From assembly GCA_017459485.1 (NCBI GenBank), contig JAFUCW010000320.1, positions 1 through 6,779 on the forward strand: a stretch of DNA of 6,779 nt. The letters are read 5' to 3'. The notes under the pieces are model-generated. The model saw only the letters and a program-made list of their open reading frames with translations. It searched no databases and was not told where the DNA came from. Of this stretch, positions 1-6,576 are shown piece after piece. Source of the stretch: Eggerthellaceae bacterium. GTDB taxonomy: Bacteria; Actinomycetota; Coriobacteriia; Coriobacteriales; Eggerthellaceae. The position numbers and the translations under genes are program-made. Positions within the stretch are counted from its first letter, which is position 1. The number at the start of each line of letters is the position of its first letter.

Positions 1-806
1 CAGGTGACCACAATACCGGTGGGCAGATGCGTGATGCGCACCGCCGAATCCGTGGTGTTCACTCCCTGGCCACCATGGCCATGGCTCCGGAAGACGTCCA
101 CCTTCAACTCGGAATCCTTCACGTCCACTTCGACGTTGTCTGGCAGCACGGGAAGCACGTCCACTGCAGCGAACGTGGTGTGCCTGCGCGCCTTCAAGTC
201 GGTCGGCGATATGCGCACCAGACGGTGCACGCCTACTTCGGAACGAAGCATGCCGTACGCAAAGCGCCCTTCCACTTGGAAGCTCGCACGTTCAATCCCA
301 ACCATTTCCGCACCGCGCGCTAAGTCAAGGACGCGCATCTTCCAGCCCTTGTTTTCGCAGAAGCGCGTGTACATGCGGAAAAGCATGTCAGTCCAGTCCT
401 GCGCCTCGAGGCCCCCGCTGCCGGGGTTGATGTTTACAATGCAGTCCCCTTCATCGAAGCGCCCGGAAAACCACGATTCGACCTCGAAAGAGTCAAGCAT
501 GCGCTCAAGCTGGGAAAATGAGGAGTCGGCCTCTGCTTCGAAGGTGGGGTCGTCTGCTGAAAGCTCGATGGCTGTCCGACAGTCGCCGAGCAGCTCCATC
601 GCCTGATCGAATTCGGCAAGCGTCGCGCGTATCGAGCTCGCCTGCCGCGTAACGTCCGCTGCCTGGTCGGGATCGTCCCAAAAGCCAGGTTTCGCCACTT
701 GTTCGTCGAGGCGCTCGAGTTGCGCAGTCCTTTCTTCGATGTGCAGGTAGCTGCGCGCATCCTCGATGCGCTGGGCGATTGCGTCTATGTCCTTGGGGTC
801 GACCAT
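1..806 (-). CDS. prfB: Peptide chain release factor 2 (RF2), 3' end cut off by the window edge
   Basis: RF2 is the class I release factor that reads UAA and UGA in the ribosomal A site and triggers hydrolysis of peptidyl-tRNA. 268 residues are visible; family members have about 365-375, so roughly the last 100 are missing. The N-terminal helical part contains KPGFWDDP at 39-46. NPGSGGLEAQDW (127-138), GVHRLVRISP (192-201) and RRHTTF (207-212) are class I release factor landmarks. The catalytic GGQ is at residues 245-247 (bases 66-74), followed by the actinobacterial-type GVNTTDSAVRITH. The stop-recognition tripeptide is SPT (200-202), where RF2 normally has SPF. The reading frame is continuous, so the programmed +1 frameshift found in many prfB genes is absent. 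The start at 806 is chosen because GGAAAGG lies 9 bases upstream; an in-frame ATG at 815 directly abuts that motif and is less likely. The gene lies 122 bp after secA in the same direction. Identity as RF2 rather than RF1 rests on the Ser of the tripeptide, Val197 and the RRHT wording. Confidence -1.
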   Translation of the reverse strand, partial: MVDPKDIDAIAQRIEDARSYLHIEERTAQLERLDEQVAKPGFWDDPDQAADVTRQASSIRATLAEFDQAMELLGDCRTAIELSADDPTFEAEADSSFSQLERMLDSFEVESWFSGRFDEGDCIVNINPGSGGLEAQDWTDMLFRMYTRFCENKGWKMRVLDLARGAEMVGIERASFQVEGRFAYGMLRSEVGVHRLVRISPTDLKARRHTTFAAVDVLPVLPDNVEVDVKDSELKVDVFRSHGHGGQGVNTTDSAVRITHLPTGIVVT

Positions 807-809
807 GTG

Positions 810-822
810 CTCCATCCTTTCC
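810..822 (-). promoter_or_regulatory. prfB ribosome binding site deciding the start codon
   Basis: On the minus strand GGAAAGG (822-816) is followed after 9 bases by the ATG at 806, with a second GGAG (813-810) 3 bases from it. The alternative in-frame ATG at 815 directly abuts GGAAAGG, leaving no spacer, so the 806 start is preferred. The two starts differ by only three residues. Confidence -1.
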
Positions 823-841
823 GAAGATAACGGAATTCAAA

Positions 842-865
842 GGCGCAATCACGACAGCATGCGCC
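842..865 (-). other. Small GC hairpin upstream of prfB
   Basis: On the minus strand GGCGCA (865-860) can pair with TGCGCC (847-842) across a 12-base loop, followed by TTTGAATT. It resembles a weak terminator or a 5' leader stem. The six-pair stem and large loop make it a marginal call that could be chance. Confidence -1.
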
Positions 866-872
866 GTACAGA

Positions 873-912
873 CCCGCTTTCGCACCCCCTTGAACAAGGG
901 AGCGAAAACGGG
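873..912 (-). terminator. Long hairpin between secA and prfB, terminator-like but without a U tract
   Basis: Starting 17 bases after the secA stop codon, an outer 11-pair stem (912-902 with 883-873) encloses an inner stem (900-895 with 892-887, practically five pairs closing a four-base loop). The only non-Watson-Crick step of the outer stem, positions 877 and 908, is a C/A mismatch in plus-strand RNA but a G-U wobble in minus-strand RNA. The structure is therefore better formed in the transcript of secA. The bases that follow (TCTGTACGG) are not U-rich, so full Rho-independent termination is doubtful. Partial attenuation before prfB or protection of the secA mRNA 3' end are alternatives. The fold is seen directly; the role is inferred. 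Confidence -1.
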
Positions 913-928
913 CGATCCGCACTCTTCG

Positions 929-3742
929 TCAGGCGTGGGAGCCTGGCTTCCCATGGCAGTGCTTGTACTTCTTGCCCGACCCGCACGGACAGGGGTCGTT
1001 GCGGCCAACGTTTGCCCATGGATCGTTCTTGTCCTTCACGAAGGTGCCGGCGCGAACGGTCTCGGCGGGCTTGGGGGCTTCGGCAGGCATGCCGTCGACC
1101 TGAGCCTGGGCAGAGGCCACACGCTGCGCACTCGTCACGTTCGACCCCTCGAGCGCAGCCTCGGGAGACGAGTAGCTCACGTTTCCGCCAAGCGCGTTTT
1201 GCTGCTGTACTTGGGGCGGCTGCTGCGCTACCTGGAGGCGAAGCAGCGTGCGCAGATAGCTTTCGTACATGCCGCTTGTCATCTCGCCAAACGCACGGTG
1301 CGCTTCGTTCTTGTATTCGACAAGAGGGTCTCTCTGGCCAAATGCACGCAAGCCGATGCCCACTTTCAGGTAGTCCATGTCCTGCAGGTGGTTCATCCAC
1401 CTGGTGTCGATGATGCGCAGCATTACCTGCGATTCAAGGTTGTCAAGGACCTCGCTGCCAAGCACTCCCTCTTTTTCGCGATAGACGTCCATCAGCTCTT
1501 CTGCGGCCGCCTCGGCAACAACATAGGGGTCGTCGCGATGGTCCACCGCATCCACGCTAAAGGTGTTGCGTCCGTCCATTTCCGCGACCCACCGTTCGAC
1601 CGCGCGCTTGTCCCAGTCGTCGCTGGGCGCTTTGGCAGGGCAGTTCTCAAGCACCACGGACTCCGAACAGTCGCGCGCGATTTCGGGAATGCGCTCGGAA
1701 AGGTCCTTGCCGTCAAGAATGGCGTTTCGCTCTTCGTAGATGGCCTTGCGCTGCAAGTTCATCACGTCGTCGTACTCCAAAACGTTCTTTCGGGCGGCGA
1801 AGTTCATCTGCTCGACTTGGCGCTGGGCGCCCTCGATCGCCTTGGAGACCATCGAAGCCTGGATGGGCTGGTCTTCGGGCATATCGGTGCGCTCCATCAT
1901 GCGCGCGATGCCGTCCATGCGGCTGCCGCCGAACAGACGCATCAGGTCGTCCTCGAGCGAAAGGTAGAACTGGGTGAAACCGGGGTCTCCCTGGCGCCCG
2001 GAACGACCGCGCAGCTGGTTGTCGATACGTCGGCTTTCGTGCCGTTCCGTTCCGATGACGCACAGGCCACCTGCGGACACCACCTGGTCGTGCTCGACTT
2101 CGGTGATGGAGCGCGCCTGGACAAGGGCAGCGTCGCGATCCGCCTGCGTGGGAGGCACAAGGGCGCCCTCCTCCACTTCGGTCCCTTCCTCAAGTGACGG
2201 GTCGAAACCCCGTTCGTAGAGAATGGCTTCGGCCAGGCCCTCCGGGTTGCCGCCGAGCAAGATGTCGGTGCCACGGCCTGCCATGTTGGTGGCGATGGTC
2301 ACTGCGCCGGTGCGGCCCGCCTGCGCGATGATATGCGCCTCGCGCTCGTGGTGCTTTGCGTTGAGCGTCTCGTGCGGGATGCCGCGCTTGTCGAGCAGCC
2401 GGGAAAGCTTTTCGGAGTTTTCGATGGTCACGGTGCCGATAAGGCAAGGCTGGCCCACCTTATGACGCGCCGCAATATCGTCCGCGACCGCATTGTATTT
2501 CGCGTCCACTGTGCGATAGATTAGATCGTTCGCGTCCTGGCGGATGACCGGCTTGTTCGGAGGAATCGCCATAACGGGCAGCTTGTAGATCTGACGAAAC
2601 TCGCTGTCCTCGGTCATGGCGGTACCCGTCATTCCAGAGAGCTTTTCGTAGAGACGGAAGTAGTTCTGCAGCGTGATGGTGGCAAGCGTTTGGTTTTCCT
2701 CGCGAATGTGCACGCCCTCCTTCGCCTCCACTGCCTGGTGCAGCCCCTCGCTCCAGCGACGGCCCTCCATGATGCGGCCCGTGAATTCGTCGACGATCTT
2801 GACCTCGCCGTCGATGACCACGTAGTCGATGTCGCGATGGAACAGGAACTGTGCCTTGAGCGCCTGCTGGAGATGGTTAGGCAGCTGGCCCGAAGGGTCG
2901 TTGTAGAGATCTTCGAGGCCAAGGGCGTTTTCGACCTTGGTCAGGCCGACTTCGGTGGTGGTGATCGTGCGCTTTGCCTCGTCTTTTTCGAAGTCGATTC
3001 CATCGATAAGCGATGGCATGACACGCGCGAACTTGCGGTAGGTGTCTGCCGCCTGCGTTCCCGCACCTGAAATGATCAACGGCGTGCGCGCCTCATCAAT
3101 CAGAATAGAGTCGACCTCGTCGACCACGGCGAAATGGTGCCCGCGCTGCACGCGCCCCTCGGCTTTCGTGACCATGTTGTCGCGCAAGTAGTCAAAACCG
3201 AACTCGGAATTGGTGCCATACGTGACGTCCGCAGCATACGCAGGCCCCTTGGCGGGAAGCGGCATGCCGTTTTGGATAAGGCCGACTTCCATGCCAAGCA
3301 AACGGTAGATGCGACCCATCCATTCGCTGTCGCGCTTTGCCAGATAGTTGTTGACCGTGACAATGTGGACATTGTGGCCGGGGAGCGCGTTGAGGTAGCC
3401 GGCAAGCGTGGAGACAAGCGTCTTGCCTTCGCCGGTTTTCATTTCGGCAATCTGACCGGCGTTGAGCGCCATGCCGCCGATTAGCTGCACGTCGAAATGA
3501 CGCATGCCCAACGTGCGCTTAGAAGCCTCGCGCACCGTCGCGAACGCCTCGGGCAGAAGGTCGTCGAGCGGCTCGCCGTTGTCTAGCCGCTGTCGATACG
3601 ATCCCGTGAGCGCACGCAGCTCCTCGTCGGAGAGGGGCTCCAAGCGCGACTCTAGGTCGTTGATCTTGTTGACCACGCCCTGGAACTGCTTGAGCTGGCG
3701 CCCTTCGCCAGCGGAAAGGATTTTAGAAAGGAAACCTGCCAT
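929..3742 (-). CDS. secA: Preprotein translocase subunit SecA (complete, 937 aa)
   Basis: SecA is the ATPase motor that binds preproteins and pushes them through the SecYEG channel in the cytoplasmic membrane. All family landmarks are present in order (937-aa numbering): the N-terminal helix beginning MAGFLSKILS; Walker A MKTGEGKT (101-108); VVDEVDSILIDEARTPL (206-222) with the DEVD Walker B box; the preprotein cross-linking domain, roughly 225-365; KLSGMTGTAMTE at the return to NBD1 (367-378); MAGRGTDILLGGNP (487-500) and QLRGRSGRQGDPG (576-588) in NBD2; and the scaffold and two-helix finger region around DTRWMNHLQDMDYLK (779-793). A Gln/Pro-rich linker (about 840-910) leads to a C-terminal zinc site CPCGSGKKYKHCH (918-930; Cys918, Cys920, Cys929, His930), which binds SecB and/or ribosomes in other species. 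An in-frame ATG at 3772 would add ten residues but has no ribosome binding site; the 3742 start gives the conserved N-terminus, with GGAAAG 11 bases upstream. The stop is TGA. One small oddity is VNNYLAKRD (130-138) where VNDYLA is usual. There is no sign of disruption. prfB follows in the same direction. Confidence -1.
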   Translation of the reverse strand: MAGFLSKILSAGEGRQLKQFQGVVNKINDLESRLEPLSDEELRALTGSYRQRLDNGEPLDDLLPEAFATVREASKRTLGMRHFDVQLIGGMALNAGQIAEMKTGEGKTLVSTLAGYLNALPGHNVHIVTVNNYLAKRDSEWMGRIYRLLGMEVGLIQNGMPLPAKGPAYAADVTYGTNSEFGFDYLRDNMVTKAEGRVQRGHHFAVVDEVDSILIDEARTPLIISGAGTQAADTYRKFARVMPSLIDGIDFEKDEAKRTITTTEVGLTKVENALGLEDLYNDPSGQLPNHLQQALKAQFLFHRDIDYVVIDGEVKIVDEFTGRIMEGRRWSEGLHQAVEAKEGVHIREENQTLATITLQNYFRLYEKLSGMTGTAMTEDSEFRQIYKLPVMAIPPNKPVIRQDANDLIYRTVDAKYNAVADDIAARHKVGQPCLIGTVTIENSEKLSRLLDKRGIPHETLNAKHHEREAHIIAQAGRTGAVTIATNMAGRGTDILLGGNPEGLAEAILYERGFDPSLEEGTEVEEGALVPPTQADRDAALVQARSITEVEHDQVVSAGGLCVIGTERHESRRIDNQLRGRSGRQGDPGFTQFYLSLEDDLMRLFGGSRMDGIARMMERTDMPEDQPIQASMVSKAIEGAQRQVEQMNFAARKNVLEYDDVMNLQRKAIYEERNAILDGKDLSERIPEIARDCSESVVLENCPAKAPSDDWDKRAVERWVAEMDGRNTFSVDAVDHRDDPYVVAEAAAEELMDVYREKEGVLGSEVLDNLESQVMLRIIDTRWMNHLQDMDYLKVGIGLRAFGQRDPLVEYKNEAHRAFGEMTSGMYESYLRTLLRLQVAQQPPQVQQQNALGGNVSYSSPEAALEGSNVTSAQRVASAQAQVDGMPAEAPKPAETVRAGTFVKDKNDPWANVGRNDPCPCGSGKKYKHCHGKPGSHA

Positions 3743-3907
3743 AACAAACTGCACTTTCCACGTAAACGGCATTGCAGCGTTTCATGCTAACACAGCGACG
3801 GTTTTTCAACCTGGATCACACAGAGTTTCGCACGCATCCACCACGTCAAAACCCACTTTGCGCACATACCTTTTATGCGTAGCGCCCGGCTGGCAAGAAG
3901 CGCCTTC
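3743..3907. other. Intergenic region between the regulator and secA
   Basis: These 165 bases hold the candidate secA promoter and a weak minus-strand stem at 3885-3860 (GCGC/GCGC and CATA/TATG pairs around a five-base loop, with a three-base bulge). The stem lies just after the regulator stop codon and is followed by AAAGTGGGTTTTG, not a clean U run. I see no convincing terminator, so read-through from the regulator into secA is possible. No gene is supported here. Confidence -1.
3754..3809 (-). promoter_or_regulatory. secA: Candidate secA promoter and ribosome binding site
   Basis: On the minus strand TGTTAGCAT (3792-3784) reads as an extended -10 (TGn before TAGCAT). TTGAAA lies at 3809-3804, but only 14 bases separate the hexamers, so the -35 contribution is doubtful. 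Transcription from it would begin near 3777, which puts the ATG at 3772 almost at the transcript end and favours the start at 3742. The weak binding site GGAAAG (3759-3754) sits 11 bases before that start. The promoter match is modest and is only a candidate. Confidence -1.
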
Positions 3908-6472
3908 CTAGATCGTCCCACTGATAATGCGTTCGTAAATCTGGGAGGCACGCGGCGAAGGGTCGATCCCTAGCTCGTCTTTGAGATACGTGCGGTAGCG
4001 AAGCCAGGTTTCGATGGCGGCAGGCCGCTGGCCGCATCGTGCCTGCATGGTCATCAGCTGCTCGTAGCAGTCCTCGCGTTGCGGATCGCACGAAAGAGCG
4101 ATTTGAACCATGTTGAGCGCCGTATGGCTGTCCCCCATGGCAACGAGCCTCCTGGCGGCATGCTGCAACGAATTGACCAGCTTGCTTTTCCATTCCGCCC
4201 TTGCGGCCAAGATCATAGGCTCTTCCTGCTCGGTCGGCAGGAAATCGCCCCGGTAGACGTCTTGCACCTGCTCAAGAAGGCGCGCATAGGCGACATGATC
4301 AAGATCGTCGCAGCGAAGGTTTCGGCACACCTCCCCTAGGCGCGCAACGTCGCTGTCGAGGTTCTCTTTTTCAAGCCTTACGATACCGTGGGGACGATAG
4401 AGGTATGGACACGTTCCGTCGGCAAGGGAAAGTCCGCGTCTCAATATCGATACCAGGTTGTACAAGTTGTGCCGCGCGGCGGAGGGTGTGCTGTCGGGCC
4501 ACATGCGCTCGCCAAGGTTCCCGCACGACAAGTCGTGCCCCGCCTCGAGGACGAGAATGGCAAGCAACGTGCGAAGCTTCTGTCTGTGAAAGTCCTGGTC
4601 GTCGATGATCATACCGCCAATGCTCACCTCGAAATGACCGAAAAGCCGCACGTAGAGTGCCGGCACGCTGGAAGCAGCATGCTTGGACGCACAAAGCACC
4701 CTTTGCGTGCCAATCACGCTTGCCGCTTCCCCCAAAAGAGGCGCCTTCGAGCGCGCGTACGCGCCTTTTTGAACCTCGAGCTCGTCTTCGAACATGAGGC
4801 AGTCGCCAAGCGATTCCGCCTGCGGCAATTCAAGGTGCTGCGTAGACTCGCACAGCGATGCCATCTCCCGGCGCAGCAATGCCAGGGAGGCCCGTTGCGC
4901 AAAGCCCTTGCAAGGCTTGGATAGCAGGCGGCAGGAAGCGCGCCACAGCTCCTCCCAAAACGCTTCGCAGGACGTCCCGTCGTCAGCCAAGAAACCATCG
5001 GAAGAGGTTTCTTCGCTTGCGACCATCTTCCACCAGCGCACAAAGCACGCAGCAGCCAAAGGAGCAAGGCGGCCTTCGAAGGAGAAGGCGTCGCCTTCGG
5101 TCATGGAAGTGCCTGCGCTCGAGCGCGAAGACCAGAAGCGCCAAAGGATGGAATAGGCGTCGTCGAGCTTTTTCGCCTCGCGGCGCATGGAGCTTGCTTG
5201 CGCGGCAAACAGCGAAGGGAGGTCGTGTGCAAAGGTGCCGTAAGGATCAAGGAGAAAAGCGTACGACGCCGCTTCAAGGCGGAGGTCAAGCGGGTATTCG
5301 ACCTTTTCCGCCATCTTCATTAAGTTCCCTAGAGAGGTTTCCGATGCGTCTAGGAACGCAAGGCGAACGCACGACGCAACCTGGAGCGCGGGAACAGAGC
5401 GCCAACGGTCGCTTCGAAGGCTCGCATACACCTTTTCGGCCGAGACAAGGGCACAAGCGTCCAGCATGTGGCCTTGATTCTCCTGGAGCCATTGGCTGCG
5501 ACCGTGTGGACCGCACGAATTCACCAGCAGAAGAGCAGCACGATCCACACGGTTCTTCTCGAGCAGGATCGACGCCACCTGCAATGAGAAATCCCCTGCC
5601 CCATCGGCGCCGACGGCAGAGGCGACATGGCCCATATGAGGCGCGAATGCGCGCATCACGCTTCGAAATGCGAACCCTTGAGCAGAAAACGTGTGGGAAA
5701 ACTCGTCCGCTTCGACGAAAGGACGAACACGCAAAGGGTCGATGTCGGAGTAGCCGACTTCTGCGCCGACTACGGCCTCCAACTCCTCGAATGTGCCGCG
5801 CTCGAGCATCAGGATCGCCAGTGTCAAAGCGGCTGTCGCCGGATCGTCGACTTCGGCGATATGGTCGGCAAGAAACCGCTCGTAGGCAGTCTGGTCACCA
5901 TGAGCGAGCGCCGGAACGCGCGCCGCCAACGTCCTTCCCGGAAGATCCTCGTAGCGCGCCAAGACAATCTCGCGCACGCTTTCCATCTCGCTGTCCGAAT
6001 AAAGGAAGTCGCGCGGGTTCAGGCACAGGCACTCCGATTCGAACCCGCGCAACGGGTTGGAAGTCGGCGTTGCGCACACGATGACCTCGCGTCCTTCTTC
6101 CACCAGCGAACGGCACACCTTCCGAAACTCGCTTCGCCTCTTTTGCCCCAAAAGGGGAACGTCGTCGAACACGATGACGAAGCCCGGCTGCGTCGCGTCA
6201 TGCAGCTCGGGCAGAAGCGTGCATGCGTCAAGGTCGCGAAAGAAGCACGGATTGCCTCCCTCTATCCACATGGTGTTGTGCAGACCATTGACTAGGTCGG
6301 CGTACGAGCACGCAAGGACCGATTTCCCGAAACCATCGGGCGCCACAAGGTAGCGGACCGCTTCGCGGTTTTTCATCATGGTGGCAAGAAGGGTGTTGCG
6401 ATTGAAGTAAGGCACCCCTGCAAGCTGACGCGGCGGTTTACCTTTGCAAGACGCGTGTACGATAAACTGCAT
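3908..6472 (-). CDS. Large regulator: MalT-like STAND NTPase with C-terminal winged helix and BTAD (SARP-type) domain, 854 aa
   Basis: Probably a cytoplasmic ATP-dependent transcription activator. Residues about 17-180 form a P-loop NTPase of the MalT/STAND kind: Walker A-like APDGFGKS (44-51, with Ala in the first Gly position, as in many MalT-type proteins), Walker B FVIVFDD (98-104), and a strand VIVCATPTSNPLRGFE (130-145) matching the segment after Walker B in MalT-like ATPases. Residues about 190-600 are mainly helical and unrecognised, and could be the ligand-sensing or arm region. Residues about 605-715 read as an OmpR/PhoB-type winged helix (LYVRLFGHFEVSIGG at 606-620; RQKLRTLLAILVLEAG at 630-645; AARHNLYNLVSILRR at 665-679). 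Residues about 722-852 are a BTAD domain ending LGIDPSPRASQIYERI (834-849). AfsR-type SARPs carry DNA-binding and BTAD first and the NTPase after, so the order here is reversed. It has 25 cysteines, a high number. The start is fixed by AAGGAGG nine bases upstream; the stop is TAG. The family assignment is firm, but the target genes and effector are unknown. Confidence -1.
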   Translation of the reverse strand: MQFIVHASCKGKPPRQLAGVPYFNRNTLLATMMKNREAVRYLVAPDGFGKSVLACSYADLVNGLHNTMWIEGGNPCFFRDLDACTLLPELHDATQPGFVIVFDDVPLLGQKRRSEFRKVCRSLVEEGREVIVCATPTSNPLRGFESECLCLNPRDFLYSDSEMESVREIVLARYEDLPGRTLAARVPALAHGDQTAYERFLADHIAEVDDPATAALTLAILMLERGTFEELEAVVGAEVGYSDIDPLRVRPFVEADEFSHTFSAQGFAFRSVMRAFAPHMGHVASAVGADGAGDFSLQVASILLEKNRVDRAALLLVNSCGPHGRSQWLQENQGHMLDACALVSAEKVYASLRSDRWRSVPALQVASCVRLAFLDASETSLGNLMKMAEKVEYPLDLRLEAASYAFLLDPYGTFAHDLPSLFAAQASSMRREAKKLDDAYSILWRFWSSRSSAGTSMTEGDAFSFEGRLAPLAAACFVRWWKMVASEETSSDGFLADDGTSCEAFWEELWRASCRLLSKPCKGFAQRASLALLRREMASLCESTQHLELPQAESLGDCLMFEDELEVQKGAYARSKAPLLGEAASVIGTQRVLCASKHAASSVPALYVRLFGHFEVSIGGMIIDDQDFHRQKLRTLLAILVLEAGHDLSCGNLGERMWPDSTPSAARHNLYNLVSILRRGLSLADGTCPYLYRPHGIVRLEKENLDSDVARLGEVCRNLRCDDLDHVAYARLLEQVQDVYRGDFLPTEQEEPMILAARAEWKSKLVNSLQHAARRLVAMGDSHTALNMVQIALSCDPQREDCYEQLMTMQARCGQRPAAIETWLRYRTYLKDELGIDPSPRASQIYERIISGTI

Positions 6473-6481
6473 GTGCTAACG

Positions 6482-6503
6482 CCTCCTTCAAGCATTGAGG
6501 AAG
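6482..6503 (-). promoter_or_regulatory. Ribosome binding site of the regulator, sequestered in a hairpin
   Basis: The strong Shine-Dalgarno AAGGAGG (6488-6482) lies 9 bases before the ATG at 6472. Just upstream, CTTCCT (6503-6498) pairs with AGGAGG (6487-6482) using one G-U wobble. CAA (6497-6495) pairs with TTG (6491-6489), leaving one bulged A (6488) and a UGC loop (6494-6492). The nine-pair stem covers the core of the ribosome binding site. If it forms in the mRNA it would limit initiation unless opened. The pairing is visible; regulation by it is inferred. Confidence -1.
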
Positions 6504-6523
6504 GTGAGGGCATGGGATGCACC

Positions 6524-6552
6524 AATGTAGGGATTATCTATTGTGTGCGCAA
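6524..6552 (-). promoter_or_regulatory. Candidate promoter of the regulator
   Basis: On the minus strand TTGCGC (6552-6547) and TACATT (6529-6524) are separated by exactly 17 bases. The -35 box keeps the TTG core and the -10 box matches TATAAT at four of six positions. Transcription would start near 6517 and give a leader of about 45 bases that contains the Shine-Dalgarno hairpin. GATAAT inside the spacer is an alternative -10 but has no -35 partner. Confidence -1.
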
Positions 6553-6553
6553 T
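6540..6553. promoter_or_regulatory. Imperfect dyad overlapping the -35 box of the regulator promoter
   Basis: The 14 bases ATTGTGTGCGCAAT have two-fold symmetry at five of seven paired positions (ATTGnG...CnCAAT). The dyad covers the -35 hexamer of the leftward promoter, so a dimeric protein bound here could repress it. A match this short could be chance. Confidence -1.
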
Positions 6554-6576
6554 GGGTTTTTCGATATTTATCTGAT

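Noticed and set aside
4..606. Open frame of 200 codons on the plus strand opposite prfB
   Set aside because: The translation is Ser/Thr/Arg-rich and low in information, while the opposite strand encodes an unambiguous RF2.
779..2197. Open frame of 472 codons on the plus strand, opposite the secA C-terminal part and the start of prfB
   Set aside because: It lies antisense to intact, highly conserved coding sequence. Its translation shows no recognisable domain, and it is the kind of shadow frame produced by GC-rich codon bias.
3740..3772. Upstream in-frame start for SecA adding ten residues
   Set aside because: It has no ribosome binding site, and the added residues precede the conserved SecA N-terminus.
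4858..6084. Open frame of 408 codons on the plus strand, opposite the regulator
   Set aside because: The translation is strongly Arg/Pro/Ser-rich with no domain, typical of an antisense frame in GC-rich DNA. The minus-strand gene is clearly real.
6541..6568. Second possible rightward promoter, TTGTGT and GATATT with a 16-bp spacer
   Set aside because: Both boxes are weaker than those at 6712-6740, and no coding start follows within a sensible distance.
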